Under the pieces are notes generated by a model. That model had not been told where the DNA came from. It did not search any database and worked only from the letters and a program-made list of their open reading frames with translations. Positions 34,630 through 43,787 of a stretch of DNA of 50,965 bases are shown here, in pieces. Each line of letters opens with the position of its first letter. Positions within the stretch are counted from its first letter, which is position 1. Both the position numbers and the translations under genes were made by a program. This DNA is from Lachnospiraceae bacterium (GTDB lineage: Bacteria > Bacillota > Clostridia > Lachnospirales > Lachnospiraceae): positions 1 through 50,965 of the forward strand of contig JAFYDI010000115.1 in NCBI GenBank assembly GCA_017544835.1. The letters are read 5' to 3'.

Positions 34630-34908
34630 TTATTTGCCGTTAACTAAATCCTTTAAAGCCTTGCCTGCGCTGAACTTAGGAGCCTTGGAAGCCTTAATCT
34701 TCATTTCAGCACCTGTCTGAGGGTTACGACCGGTTCTAGCTGCTCTCTTGGTAACTTCGAAAGTACCAAAGCCAACTAACTGAACCTTTCCGCCCTTCTT
34801 TAATTCCTTACCAACTACTTCTGTGAAAGCCTTAACAGCCTTCTCAGCATCCTTCTTGGTTAATCCTGCGGAAGCAGCGATAGCATCAACTAATTCTGTC
34901 TTGTTCAT
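34630..34908 (-). CDS. hup: HU-type nucleoid protein
   Basis: 92-residue histone-like DNA-binding protein that bends and compacts DNA as a dimer. The helical dimerisation region MNKTELVDAIAASAGLTKKD leads into the core beta strands (VQLVGFGTFEV) and the DNA-grasping arm around RTGRNPQTGAEMKIKASK with the intercalating NP pair. Length is exactly typical. A very strong AGGAGGAG site and a consensus promoter fit high expression, and a strong terminator follows, so it is monocistronic. The mRNA is predicted to start with a small hairpin (34945-34963). Confidence 0.97.
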   Translation of the reverse strand: MNKTELVDAIAASAGLTKKDAEKAVKAFTEVVGKELKKGGKVQLVGFGTFEVTKRAARTGRNPQTGAEMKIKASKAPKFSAGKALKDLVNGK

Positions 34909-34944
34909 TGAGAACTCCTCCTCTTATAATGAGTCTTGTTAATA

Positions 34945-34963
34945 CGTTCTCCTTTGGAAAACG
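34945..34963 (-). other. 5'-terminal hairpin in the hup mRNA
   Basis: The minus-strand transcript should start near 34966 and would read CGTTTTCC-AAA-GGAGAACG, an 8-bp stem with one G-U pair and a 3-nt loop. It encloses a decoy Shine-Dalgarno-like GGAG. 5'-terminal stems commonly stabilise abundant mRNAs. Confidence 0.45.
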
Positions 34964-34972
34964 TCTATAATA

Positions 34973-35001
34973 GTTATATATTTTTTTACTTTCTTTGTCA
35001 A
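34973..35001 (-). promoter_or_regulatory. Consensus promoter of hup
   Basis: Minus-strand perfect TTGACA (34996-35001), 17-nt A-rich spacer, TATAAC (34973-34978). The A-tracts upstream and in the spacer suit a strong promoter. Confidence 0.85.
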
Positions 35002-35140
35002 GGAAAAATGCCCATTTTTCGCGGTTTTCGCGACTTTTTTTATTAAGAAATTGCGAAGTTTTTGTGACGTTAATTTTATAAAATATCGCTGTCTAATTAA
35101 CGAAAAATTATTAACCAATTCAGGCCGCTAAATTTTGTTA

Positions 35141-36472
35141 CTAATTACCCGAAACTGTGTTATTATCGCTGACGGAGCTTGATTTTTCTTCTTTTTCCTT
35201 CTCAAGACTTTCGAAGCTGTAATAGACATTCTCGGCGGTGTTCTCTATCTTAACCGTGTATGTGCGCGTTATATAACCGTTCTTACGAAGGGTAATCGTA
35301 TGACTGCCGTACTCTTTCTTGATAGAAATGGGGGTCATTCCCATATAATTGCCGTCTAAAGACACCTCTACGCCGGTAGGAGCGGAAATTACGATAAAGA
35401 ATCCATCGGTCTTGTCTTCTTCTTGTTCCTCTGTCTTGGTATCGGATTTCTCCAGTGTGACGGGAAGTGAAGCCTGAGGCTCCGCCACTTTAAAGTATCT
35501 GGTCAGCGTCTCGTATCCGCTTGCGGATGCAACCAGCTTATGAAGGCCGTAGCCGTATTCCTGAAGTCTTGAATTGTCTATAAGCTTACCGTCTACGTAT
35601 ACCTCAGCGTTCTCAGGCGTTACATTAAAGAGAACTTTGCCGGTCTTAATTTCTTCTATCTCAATGTCGCTTACATCAAGCACAGTCTTTTCGTTCCTGT
35701 TAACCGTAACCTTTCTGGTGACCTCTGTCGTACCCTTGGTAAAAGTAACCGTCTGCTCTCCCTCGGGAAGAGTGACTTCCATACCCTTAATAATGTGAAC
35801 ACCGAGATCCTTACCTACCTGAAGGGTTCCGCCCACAAGGTTATCCTCACCGCGAAGTTTAAGGGTTCCGTGGCCCTTTACTACGGTTATGGAATATACT
35901 TCGTTGTTCTCTCCCACAAGTGTAAGGACATCTTCGGGCTTTAAGTCCCTGACGGTTTCTTTGGACGATGCTCCGAGGAGGATGGTGCCTTCGGTAAGCT
36001 TGTAGGCTTCGGTCTTATAGTTAAGCACTTTAGCCGCTGAATCTACTGAGAAGCCGTAGGTGTCTTCCATTACAAGTGAGGCTCTTGATTCTTTCAACGA
36101 CACAAGGAGCTTTTTACTCTTTAGGAATGTAATTTCATAAAGAAATCCTTCTTTAATCTGATCGAGGGTAATTGCCGAGCCGTACTTGTCTGCATAAGTG
36201 GATACGGAATCGTAAGACAGCGTATAGTACTTCTTTAAATCGTAATTGTAAAAAGAAATTGTACCGTTAACCTTGCTGACAGTTGTAACAATCGCTGTAT
36301 CCGCGGAATCAAACTCACCCGGGCGGGGAGCTTCGAACGAGTACTGACTCTCTGTCGAAGTGATACCTTCCGAAGATGATGCGGTGCTCTTACCGCCGCC
36401 TAGCGATGTACAAGCCGTACATCCTATACACAATATTAAAATCGATAACAGCACTGTTATACGCTTTTTCAC
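35141..36472 (-). CDS. Putative lipoprotein with PEGA-domain repeats
   Basis: 443 residues. A GTG start with GGGGAG upstream leads into a signal peptide, MKKRITVLLSILILCIGC, with a lipobox-like CIGC (or the CTAC just after), so it is probably an extracytoplasmic lipoprotein. A Ser/Thr-rich linker follows, then a region (about 55-220) I cannot assign. At least two PEGA-type surface repeats follow: GKVLFNVTPENAEVYVDGKL (about 285-345) and VVISAPTGVEVSLDGNYMGM (about 365-425), each ending in a YGxHxI/V-type strand. The tail is Glu/Lys/Ser-rich. PEGA proteins are linked to envelope or wall attachment, but this one's partner is unknown. It follows cca by 10 nt. Confidence 0.82.
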   Translation of the reverse strand: MKKRITVLLSILILCIGCTACTSLGGGKSTASSSEGITSTESQYSFEAPRPGEFDSADTAIVTTVSKVNGTISFYNYDLKKYYTLSYDSVSTYADKYGSAITLDQIKEGFLYEITFLKSKKLLVSLKESRASLVMEDTYGFSVDSAAKVLNYKTEAYKLTEGTILLGASSKETVRDLKPEDVLTLVGENNEVYSITVVKGHGTLKLRGEDNLVGGTLQVGKDLGVHIIKGMEVTLPEGEQTVTFTKGTTEVTRKVTVNRNEKTVLDVSDIEIEEIKTGKVLFNVTPENAEVYVDGKLIDNSRLQEYGYGLHKLVASASGYETLTRYFKVAEPQASLPVTLEKSDTKTEEQEEDKTDGFFIVISAPTGVEVSLDGNYMGMTPISIKKEYGSHTITLRKNGYITRTYTVKIENTAENVYYSFESLEKEKEEKSSSVSDNNTVSGN

Positions 36473-36482
36473 TTTTCTCCCC

Positions 36483-37814
36483 TTACTTAAGACTGTCTAT
36501 GCGAGACAGCAGATATTCTTTGTTATTCTTAGACGGGTCGTCGAGCACTTCTTCAAGAAGAGCCTTTAAAATGGCACCTACCTGCGGTCCTGCGGAGACT
36601 CCGGCTTTTATTACGTCGCTTCCCGTAACAGCAAGGTCCTTTATATTGACACAGTCGCCCGATTTCTTGACTTTAAGGTATGCTTGTTTGAGTGCTTCAA
36701 GGTCTTCAAGCTTTTCTTCTCTGTTATAAAAGCTCTGGGCCATGATGTCGGCTTTGTTAAAGTCAAAAATCATAGGGAAAAACTCTTCCCCGATTCGGTT
36801 CACGTATCTTCTGATGTGAGAGGGTACGGCGCCGATAAACCAATCGTGACTCTCCACCAGCTTACATACCTTTGTCTTGGTATCATTATCAAACTTAAGT
36901 CTGTTAAATACACCCGCAGCAATCTTCGCACCAACTTCGGGATGACCATAGAAGTGATCCACACCATTCTCGTCGGTGGTCTTGGTATCCATTTTGCCGA
37001 TGTCGTGAAAGAGCCCCGCCAGTCTCATAACCTTATCGGGCGGAAGACTCTGCATAACTATCAGAGTGTGCTCGCCTACCGAATAAGCATGGTTGGGGTT
37101 GTTCTGTTCGCTCTCCATGGCTCTGTCGAACTCAGGAAGAATCACCTTGGTGATACCAAGTTCCCATGCGAGCTTTAAAAACTCGGGATGGTCGCTGGTA
37201 AGAAGCTTAACGAGTTCAACCTGAATGCGCTCGGCACTTATCTTGGAAAGAGTACCGGCCAGTTCTCTTATTGCTTTCTGCGTGTTTTCTTCTATAGTGT
37301 AATCAAGCTGAGCCGCAAAACGCACAGCTCGCATGATTCTTAAAGCATCTTCCGAAAATCTGTCATGAGGCACGCCGACACAACGTATTACATGATTCTT
37401 CAAATCTTCGATACCGCCATACATATCAACAATGCCGACTGTAGGATTGTACGCCATGGCGTTGATGGTAAAGTCGCGGCGCAAAAGGTCTTCTTTTAAC
37501 TCTGCTGTAAAGGTAACTTCCTTGGGGTGTCTCGCGTCTTCATATTCGCCGTCGATTCGGTATGTGGTCACCTCATAAATTTCCTTGCCAAGGAGAACGG
37601 ATATTGTGCCGTGCTTAATACCCGTATCAAACGTCTTCTTGAACAAAGCCTTAGTCTCAAGAGGCTTGGCAGAAGTGGTAATGTCCCAGTCGTTGGGCGT
37701 TCTTCCTAAGATGGAGTCGCGCACGCAACCACCCACCGCATAGGCTTCATAACCCGCCGACTCAAGTGTATCTATTATGAATTTAACATTCTTGGGTAGT
37801 TCTATTTTAATCAA
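36483..37814 (-). CDS. cca: CCA-adding tRNA nucleotidyltransferase with HD domain
   Basis: Template-independent polymerase that builds or repairs the CCA end of tRNAs, 443 residues. The class II head has YAVGGCVRDSILGRTPNDWD with the DxD metal pair. The neck carries the RRDFTINAMAYNP and AEDALRIMRAVRFAAQL motifs (base-recognition EDxxR region). An internal HD domain (LAGLFHDIGKMD, about 250) suggests phosphatase activity as in some bacterial enzymes. The start is a TTG with GGAG upstream. The tRNA-Gly gene in this window lacks encoded CCA and depends on such an enzyme. It is followed closely by the PEGA lipoprotein gene. Confidence 0.93.
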   Translation of the reverse strand: MIKIELPKNVKFIIDTLESAGYEAYAVGGCVRDSILGRTPNDWDITTSAKPLETKALFKKTFDTGIKHGTISVLLGKEIYEVTTYRIDGEYEDARHPKEVTFTAELKEDLLRRDFTINAMAYNPTVGIVDMYGGIEDLKNHVIRCVGVPHDRFSEDALRIMRAVRFAAQLDYTIEENTQKAIRELAGTLSKISAERIQVELVKLLTSDHPEFLKLAWELGITKVILPEFDRAMESEQNNPNHAYSVGEHTLIVMQSLPPDKVMRLAGLFHDIGKMDTKTTDENGVDHFYGHPEVGAKIAAGVFNRLKFDNDTKTKVCKLVESHDWFIGAVPSHIRRYVNRIGEEFFPMIFDFNKADIMAQSFYNREEKLEDLEALKQAYLKVKKSGDCVNIKDLAVTGSDVIKAGVSAGPQVGAILKALLEEVLDDPSKNNKEYLLSRIDSLK

Positions 37815-37840
37815 AAATTCAGCTCCTGTTTGAACACTAA

Positions 37841-37869
37841 AAAGGGAATCCCTCTCGGAATTCCCCTTT
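37841..37869 (-). terminator. Terminator of the proS-ackA unit
   Basis: Arms AAAGGGAAT (37841-37849) and ATTCCCCTTT (37860-37869) pair with a 10-nt loop and a one-base bulge or wobble; on the minus strand the stem ends in TTTTTAG. Confidence 0.8.
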
Positions 37870-37903
37870 ATTATATCATATGATTTGTCTTAATTGAAAA
37901 ACC

Positions 37904-39097
37904 TTATTTTACAAGTCTTACGGTCTCTCTGCAGATAGCAAGCTCCTCGTTGGTGGGAACTATCATGGTTACTACCTTACTGCCGGGAGAAGAAAGAACA
38001 ACTGTCTCGCCGCGCATCTTGTTCTTCTCGGGATCGATATCGGTTCCGAGATATCCTAAGTATTCGCCAACCATTGCTCTTACGATGGAAGTGTTCTCAC
38101 CTACGCCTGCAGTGTAAGCAATAACGTCAACACCGTTCATGGCTGCGGCATAAGCACCGATGTACTTGGCTACATGATATGAGAAGGTCTCAATAGTAGT
38201 CTTGGCAAGTTCGTTGCCTTCATTGTATGCTTTCTCAAGATCTCTAAAATCACTTGATACCTTGGAAAGGCCGTATACACCGGACTTCTTGTTAAGGATA
38301 TCAAGTACTCCGTCTGCATCTGTGTTAAGCTTGCCTGCAAGGAAGGTTACAATTGCAGGGTCGATGCTGCCGGAACGGGTACCCATGATAAGACCGTCAA
38401 GGGGAGTAAGACCCATTGATGTATCTACTGACTTACCGTACTTGACTGCTGAAATGGATGCACCGTTTCCCAAGTGGCAAACGATAATCTTTAAATCTTT
38501 TCTGTCTTTTCCAAGGAACTTGGCAGCTTCGGTGGAAACATAATCATGGCTGGTGCCGTGGAAGCCGTAACGACGTACTTTGTACTTCTCATAATACTCG
38601 TAAGGAATTCCGTAAAGGAAAGCCTTAGGAGGCATGGTCTGATGGAAAGCGGTATCAAATACAGCTACCATAGGAACGCTCGGCATAAGCTTCTTGCAAG
38701 CGTTGATACCGATAAGGTTAGCGGGGTTGTGAAGGGGTGCAAGGTCGTTACACTCTTCGATTGCCTTAACAACTTCGTCGTTGATAACTACGGAAGAAGC
38801 AAACTTCTCGCCGCCGTGTACGATTCTGTGACCTACGGCATCAATATCGGAAAGAGACTTAACTACGCCGGTCTTATCGTTGGTAAGAGCATCGATAACG
38901 AGCTGAACCGCAACGGTGTGGTCGGGCATGGGAGTAACGGTTACTTCCTTGTCACCGCCCTTGGGCTGATAGGTAATCTGGCTTCCGTCGATTCCGATTC
39001 TTTCGCAAAGACCTTTTGCAAGGACTTCTTCGCTGTCGGAGTTAATAAACTGGTACTTAAGTGATGAACTACCGCAGTTAATAACTAATACATTCAT
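37904..39097 (-). CDS. ackA: Acetate kinase
   Basis: Cytosolic enzyme that makes ATP and acetate from acetyl phosphate and ADP, 397 residues, normal length. Signatures are [10 protein letters not shown] at the N-terminus, [11 protein letters not shown], the catalytic [20 protein letters not shown] and the GTRSGSIDP motif. Usually it is next to pta, but here it follows proS by 18 nt and pta is not in the window. No separate promoter is evident, so co-transcription with proS is likely. GAGAGG precedes the ATG. Confidence 0.97.
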   Translation of the reverse strand: MNVLVINCGSSSLKYQFINSDSEEVLAKGLCERIGIDGSQITYQPKGGDKEVTVTPMPDHTVAVQLVIDALTNDKTGVVKSLSDIDAVGHRIVHGGEKFASSVVINDEVVKAIEECNDLAPLHNPANLIGINACKKLMPSVPMVAVFDTAFHQTMPPKAFLYGIPYEYYEKYKVRRYGFHGTSHDYVSTEAAKFLGKDRKDLKIIVCHLGNGASISAVKYGKSVDTSMGLTPLDGLIMGTRSGSIDPAIVTFLAGKLNTDADGVLDILNKKSGVYGLSKVSSDFRDLEKAYNEGNELAKTTIETFSYHVAKYIGAYAAAMNGVDVIAYTAGVGENTSIVRAMVGEYLGYLGTDIDPEKNKMRGETVVLSSPGSKVVTMIVPTNEELAICRETVRLVK

Positions 39098-39115
39098 GAT
39101 TCAAACCTCTCTTTA

Positions 39116-40552
39116 TTAGTATGCTTTGCCCCAGTATACCATCTTGGTGGCGGGCTTGCCGCAACATACGCATTTGTCTGAAATTGTCTCCTGCTTGAAG
39201 GGCATGCATCTGCTGGTAACGGCAAGTTCTTCTTTGATCTTGTTCTCGCACTCTACGTCGCCGCACCACATAGCCTTAACGAAGCCGGTCTTCTCTTCGA
39301 AAATCTTCTTAAACTCATCCCAGCTTGTTGCCTGATAAGTCTGAGAATCGCGACGAGCCTTGGCTGCTTCGTACATATCGTGCTGAACTACAGGGATAAG
39401 CTCTGCAATCTTATCTGCGATACCGGAAAGAGGGCACTCGAACTTCTCGCCGTTATCACGACGTGCAATTACGCACTTGCCTTCCTCAATATCCTTGGGA
39501 CCTACTTCAACACGGAAAGGAACACCGCGCATCTCGGTCTCTGCAAACTTAAATCCGGGGCTCTTGTCGGAATCGTCTACCTTAACTCTGAAGCCCTTCT
39601 GTCTAAGTTCTTCTCTGATTTCGTATGCTTTATCAAGAACGCCCTCAGCCTTCTGCTTGATGGGAACAATTACTACCTGAGTGGGAGCTACAAGCGGAGG
39701 AAGCTTAAGTCCCGAATCGTCACCGTGTACCATGATGATGGCGCCGATAAGTCTGGTGGTGCATCCCCATGAAGTCTGGTGAACATACTTTAATGTATTG
39801 TCTTTGTCTGTAAACTGAATATCAAAAGCACGCGCAAATCCGTCACCGAAGTTGTGGCTGGTACCGGACTGAAGTGCCTTACCGTCATGCATCAAAGCTT
39901 CTATAGTATAAGTAGCTTCCGCGCCGGCGAATTTTTCTTTGTCCGTCTTACGGCCTTTAACTACGGGCATTGCAAGTACCTGCTCGCAGAAATCGGCATA
40001 AACGTTAAGCATCTGGATAGTACGCTCTTCAGCTTCCTCAGCGGTAGCATGGACGGTATGTCCTTCCTGCCAAAGAAACTCTCTCGAACGAAGGAAAGGT
40101 CTTGTCTCCTTCTCCCAACGCACTACAGAACACCACTGATTGTATACCTTGGGAAGGTCTCTGTAGGACTGTACTTCATTCTTATAAAAATCGCAGAAAA
40201 GAGTCTCCGAGGTAGGTCGTACACACATCTTCTCCTGAAGGGGCTGAAGTCCGCCCTGAGTAACCCATGCTACTTCGGGAGCAAAGCCCTCGACATGGTC
40301 CTTTTCCTTCTCCAGTAAGCTTTCGGGAATAAACATGGGAAGATATACATTCTCAACTCCCGTTGCCTTGAAGCGTTCATCAAGCTGTCTCTGAATAAGC
40401 TCCCAGATAGCATATCCGGCGGGCTTAAATACCATACAGCCTTTAACGCTTGTGTAGTCGCACAAATCGGCTTTCTTAACGATATCCGTATACCATTGTG
40501 CGAAGTCCTCGTCCATAGAGGTTATCGCCTCTACCATTTTCTTGTCTGCCAT
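39116..40552 (-). CDS. proS: Prolyl-tRNA synthetase, archaeal/eukaryotic type (ProS type 3)
   Basis: Class II synthetase of 478 residues. It lacks the large editing insertion of the classic bacterial enzyme. The catalytic core has [20 protein letters not shown] (motif 2 region) and [16 protein letters not shown]. The anticodon-binding domain starts near 290, and the C-terminal zinc-like domain ends [18 protein letters not shown] with the terminal Tyr characteristic of type 3 ProRS. AGGAGG precedes the ATG. The promoter is strong and the leader about 100 nt; it has a stem-loop (40600-40622) but no T-box sequence. It is followed by ackA. Confidence 0.96.
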   Translation of the reverse strand: MADKKMVEAITSMDEDFAQWYTDIVKKADLCDYTSVKGCMVFKPAGYAIWELIQRQLDERFKATGVENVYLPMFIPESLLEKEKDHVEGFAPEVAWVTQGGLQPLQEKMCVRPTSETLFCDFYKNEVQSYRDLPKVYNQWCSVVRWEKETRPFLRSREFLWQEGHTVHATAEEAEERTIQMLNVYADFCEQVLAMPVVKGRKTDKEKFAGAEATYTIEALMHDGKALQSGTSHNFGDGFARAFDIQFTDKDNTLKYVHQTSWGCTTRLIGAIIMVHGDDSGLKLPPLVAPTQVVIVPIKQKAEGVLDKAYEIREELRQKGFRVKVDDSDKSPGFKFAETEMRGVPFRVEVGPKDIEEGKCVIARRDNGEKFECPLSGIADKIAELIPVVQHDMYEAAKARRDSQTYQATSWDEFKKIFEEKTGFVKAMWCGDVECENKIKEELAVTSRCMPFKQETISDKCVCCGKPATKMVYWGKAY

Positions 40553-40599
40553 TGGTTCCTCCTAAAAATCTTATAACTAATTATTTAATTGTAGAGCTG

Positions 40600-40622
40600 G
40601 AATGAGTCCAAAGGGCCCATTC
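40600..40622 (-). other. Leader hairpin of proS
   Basis: On the minus strand GAATGGGCCC and GGACTCATTC pair (one mismatch, one wobble) around TTT. No T-run follows, so it is not a terminator, and the T-box consensus (AGGGTGG...) is missing. Function unknown. Confidence 0.4.
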
Positions 40623-40655
40623 GAAAGCGATCGATAATAAAACGCGTAGTGTTTT

Positions 40656-40685
40656 ATTATAGTATTTAACATCATTCTTTGTCAA
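40656..40685 (-). promoter_or_regulatory. Consensus promoter of proS
   Basis: Minus-strand perfect TTGACA (40680-40685) and perfect TATAAT (40656-40661) with an 18-nt spacer, 103 nt before the ATG. It starts only 15 nt after the stop of the O-antigen-ligase-like gene, with no terminator between. Confidence 0.85.
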
Positions 40686-40700
40686 CCTAATCCCTTGCAA

Positions 40701-42302
40701 TTACTTGCCTTCAGCCCTCACGACTGCTGCCGCGCCGAGTGCTATCGTTAAGAAAAAGAAAGGGGTATTGGTCACCTGTTGAAAACTGAATATGTTATTG
40801 GCAAGATAACATATTACGGAAAGCGCAAAGGCTATGATGTGAGGGCGCCCTTCCGCAGCCTTTATGAATCTCTTAACCGCCGAAACACACATAAAGATGA
40901 ATGCACCGACGCCAAGCAAACCTACATTTACCAAAAGCGTGATTATTTCATTGTGCGCATTGGTAAGTCTGGAATTACCGAATACCGATTCCGCATAAGC
41001 GAATGCTTCTTTGTTGTCCTTGAGTGCAAAATAAAACGTATCGGGTCCCGCACCGATTAGTTTCTTACCAAAGCTTAATCCCTTAAAATTCATCCAACCC
41101 GAAGTCCAAGTGGCTCCTCTGTCCGAGCCCCAGTTCTTATTAAATATGAACACTCCGCTGTCACCGATAATGGGAAGCGCCCCTCCGGTCTTCGTATTGA
41201 TAATCATCAGCACCACATATATAAGTAGTCCGACACCGACCGCGATTAACAGTATTTTCCTTATCAGCTTACCGACCTTCTCGGAATATGTAATCTTTCC
41301 TTCATCGCAAAGGCCCATAAATACCGCCAGCGCAAAGCAGGCCACAAAAATCATTATCGCGGTAACACCTTTGGTAAATATGTCCGATAATGCCGAGGTT
41401 CCTTCTTTGACCGAGGGAAGAGCCTTGTCTAAGAAGAATAGTCCCAATCCCACTGAGGAAAAAGAAAACAGAACCCAGGAAAAACGTACCATCTTATCCT
41501 TACTGTCAAGCGAATAACACAAAAGAAAGAAAAACATCACCGCGTAGCCAAGCACAATACTGTCGGAATTGTTGAGTAACACTATTCCGTGAGAAAGAAT
41601 TAGCGGAATTATAAGCAATCCTTTTTTAAGACCGCTCTTCGCTCCGTAGAAAAGTCCGACAACAACAGGTGCAAGCACACTCACGTATCCCGCAAACCAG
41701 TTGATGTTTCCGAGTGATGCTATGAAGCCCTCATTGGCATATGCCATCTCGATAGGATGTACGCCATAACGATTGAGCATTCCCCATGCAAAAATAACCG
41801 ATGTGACAACGATTATAGGAATCCATACAGCGTTAGTATATTTGAAAAATCTTGATATCGCAAAATACATAAAGACAAGTACAAGGAATGTCAAAAAGCC
41901 CATATACCAGCCCTTTGTGCCGTAAAGACTTCCCTCATAAAACCATTCGCCTTCGGCCTTTGTACCTACAGTTTTATATGCCGAAAAATAGTGAGAAATG
42001 AACGCTATGGCAATAAAGGCAAGCATTCCTATATCTATCTTACCAAGAGGCTTAAACACCGCACGCTCTTCCTTACTAAATCCCCAAGTACATAAATACA
42101 ACAAAATAAAGCTTCCGATAACAATGGCCGAATACTTGGAAATTGTCATCAGGCATTGGTATTTATATGTGGCAATCTTCTCGTATCCGTTTTTAAAATA
42201 AAGCGGAACGATTAAAAAATATGCAAGCGTCGACGCCCATAGTAAAACGTTGCCTATGATACCTATTATTGTGCCATATGAGACTTCGCGTTTTTTGCTC
42301 AC
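40701..42302 (-). CDS. O-antigen ligase/polymerase-like membrane protein
   Basis: 533-residue polytopic protein with about 12 membrane segments. It has a large outward loop (about 375-450, GALPIIGDSGVFIFNKNWGS to KLIGAGPDTFYFALK) followed by RLTNAHNEIITLLVNVG. The GPDTF and NAHNE(x)L/I pattern is that of the Wzy/O-antigen ligase family (Wzy_C), enzymes that polymerise or transfer lipid-linked sugars for surface polymers. The start is GTG with a GGGGG site. It is not in a visible polysaccharide cluster, so the substrate is unknown. It is flanked upstream by a terminator and its own -10 box, so probably monocistronic. The GT-C protein at 23891 is the only other candidate in the same pathway. 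Confidence 0.85.
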   Translation of the reverse strand: MSKKREVSYGTIIGIIGNVLLWASTLAYFLIVPLYFKNGYEKIATYKYQCLMTISKYSAIVIGSFILLYLCTWGFSKEERAVFKPLGKIDIGMLAFIAIAFISHYFSAYKTVGTKAEGEWFYEGSLYGTKGWYMGFLTFLVLVFMYFAISRFFKYTNAVWIPIIVVTSVIFAWGMLNRYGVHPIEMAYANEGFIASLGNINWFAGYVSVLAPVVVGLFYGAKSGLKKGLLIIPLILSHGIVLLNNSDSIVLGYAVMFFFLLCYSLDSKDKMVRFSWVLFSFSSVGLGLFFLDKALPSVKEGTSALSDIFTKGVTAIMIFVACFALAVFMGLCDEGKITYSEKVGKLIRKILLIAVGVGLLIYVVLMIINTKTGGALPIIGDSGVFIFNKNWGSDRGATWTSGWMNFKGLSFGKKLIGAGPDTFYFALKDNKEAFAYAESVFGNSRLTNAHNEIITLLVNVGLLGVGAFIFMCVSAVKRFIKAAEGRPHIIAFALSVICYLANNIFSFQQVTNTPFFFLTIALGAAAVVRAEGK

Positions 42303-42355
42303 TGTTTAACCCCCGATTGAACAAAGTAGGAAGCTTACAACTTCCAATCAGTCCC

Positions 42356-42361
42356 ATTATA
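42356..42361 (-). promoter_or_regulatory. -10 element before the O-antigen-ligase-like gene
   Basis: Perfect TATAAT on the minus strand, 54 nt before the GTG start. No good -35 box is present. The leader can form GGAAG/CTTCC nested in GATTG/CAATC. Confidence 0.45.
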
Positions 42362-42395
42362 CTCCAAAAAGGCCATTCTCGCGACAAAAGAAAAA

Positions 42396-42417
42396 GCGAA
42401 ACCCTCTCAGGTCTCGC
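42396..42417 (-). terminator. Terminator of the HK/RR/pseudouridine synthase unit
   Basis: Arms GCGAAACC (42396-42403) and GGTCTCGC (42410-42417) with a 6-nt loop and one wobble; TTTTTCTTTTG follows on the minus strand. Confidence 0.87.
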
Positions 42418-42425
42418 CTTAATTA

Positions 42426-43067
42426 CTATATTGAAAACTCCATGTGCCCGCCGGTCTTGGGATGATTAAACTCAAGATGGTAGGCGCAAAGCTTCACATT
42501 TGATATTTTGTTGTCTTTGGAATAATCTATACTATCCTTGGTTCCGTATTTTAAATCGCCCAAAATCGGCATACCCGCGTTGGCCAGTTGGACTCTTATC
42601 TGATGATGTCGGCCGGTCTTAAGATGCACGAGAAGACTCGCTGTCTTGTCCTTATCTTCCTCTGTTTCATAGGTAAGAATCGCTTCCTTGGCTCCCGGGA
42701 TGTTCCCAGGAACTACGCAGGAAGTATTGGTCTTACCGTCTTTAATAAGGTAATCGACAAGTTTATCGCCGGGCTTCACCGCAGATTCTTTAAACACGAT
42801 GGCTCTGTAATCCTTGGAGAAATCGTCCTCCTTCATGCCTTTGGTAAGAGCCGCTGCAGCTTCCTTGGTCTTGGCCAAAACAAGTATTCCGGAAACCGGC
42901 TGGTCAAGTCTGTGCACTACATAAATCTCGGGAACTTCACCTTTTGACTTTCTGTACTTCTTACATTCGCTCTCTAAGTCCCTTGCCGCAATACCCTTGG
43001 CCTGAGTAGCTATACCTGCGGGCTTATTGACTACCAGTATGTGTTCGTCCTCAAAAAGAACTTCCAT
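42426..43067 (-). CDS. RluA-family RNA pseudouridine synthase
   Basis: 213-residue, short, single-domain pseudouridine synthase without an S4 domain. The catalytic Asp lies in VVHRLDQPVSGILVLAKT, the RluA-family signature (HRLDxxxSG). The later LKTGRHHQIRVQLA and AYHLEFNHPKT segments are the usual core motifs. The target (rRNA or tRNA) cannot be fixed, since stand-alone members are diverse. It lies 27 nt downstream of the OmpR-type regulator gene and ends at a strong terminator. Confidence 0.9.
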   Translation of the reverse strand: MEVLFEDEHILVVNKPAGIATQAKGIAARDLESECKKYRKSKGEVPEIYVVHRLDQPVSGILVLAKTKEAAAALTKGMKEDDFSKDYRAIVFKESAVKPGDKLVDYLIKDGKTNTSCVVPGNIPGAKEAILTYETEEDKDKTASLLVHLKTGRHHQIRVQLANAGMPILGDLKYGTKDSIDYSKDNKISNVKLCAYHLEFNHPKTGGHMEFSI

Positions 43068-43094
43068 TTATGCCCCCTGTCGGTAAAAGAATAC

Positions 43095-43787
43095 TCAGAT
43101 TTTAAATCTGTAGCCTACTCCCCAAATCGTTTCTATATATTGGGGGTTGGCCGAATCAAATTCAACTTTCTCACGAATCTTCTTAATATGAACGGTAACT
43201 GTTGCGATGTCGCCGATAGAGTCCATATCCCAGATTTCTCTGAAAAGTTCGTCCTTGGTGAAAACGTGGTTGGGATTCTCTGCAAGGAATGTGAGAAGAT
43301 CGAATTCCTTGGTGGTAAACTGCTTCTCCTCACCATCTACCCATACACGTCTTGCTGTCTTATCAATCTTAAGGCCACGAATCTCGATAATCTTATTGTC
43401 AGGCTTGGCATTGGAGTGAACGAGGCGCTCGTAACGTGCCATATGAGCCTTAACTCTTGCCACAAGTTCGCTGGGGCTGAAGGGCTTGGTCATATAGTCG
43501 TCTGCACCAAGGCCGAGACCGCGAATCTTGTCGATGTCGTCCTTCTTGGCAGAGACCATAAGGATGGGTACGTTTTTCTTTTCCCTTATAGACTTACATA
43601 CTTCGAAGCCGTCTTTGCCGGGAAGCATAAGGTCAAGAACGATAAGATCAAAGTCCTCTTCGAGGGCTTTCTTCTCGCCTTCTATGCCGTCACCTGCTAT
43701 TTCAACCGTAAAATCACTTAATTCAAGATAATCTTTTTCAAGGTCTGCAATTGCATCTTCATCTTCAATTATTAATATCTTGCTCAT
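43095..43787 (-). CDS. OmpR/PhoB-family response regulator
   Basis: 230 residues from the ATG at 43787. AGGAGG lies 9 nt upstream; the open frame goes on to 43841, but that part falls inside the kinase gene and lacks a site. The receiver domain has D52 in IVLDLMLPGKDG and KPFSP after the conserved Lys. The winged helix is at about 128-228 (TKDELFREIWDMDSIGDIAT, VHIKKIREKV). The start overlaps the end of the kinase gene by 23 nt, so the two are translationally coupled. The kinase is upstream in the operon, the reverse of the mutS2-linked pair. Targets are unknown. Confidence 0.94.
   Translation of the reverse strand: MSKILIIEDEDAIADLEKDYLELSDFTVEIAGDGIEGEKKALEEDFDLIVLDLMLPGKDGFEVCKSIREKKNVPILMVSAKKDDIDKIRGLGLGADDYMTKPFSPSELVARVKAHMARYERLVHSNAKPDNKIIEIRGLKIDKTARRVWVDGEEKQFTTKEFDLLTFLAENPNHVFTKDELFREIWDMDSIGDIATVTVHIKKIREKVEFDSANPQYIETIWGVGYRFKI

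Noticed and set aside
40553..40655. T-box riboswitch in the proS leader
   Set aside because: The leader is only about 100 nt, lacks the T-box bulge sequence and antiterminator, and its hairpin has no T-run.
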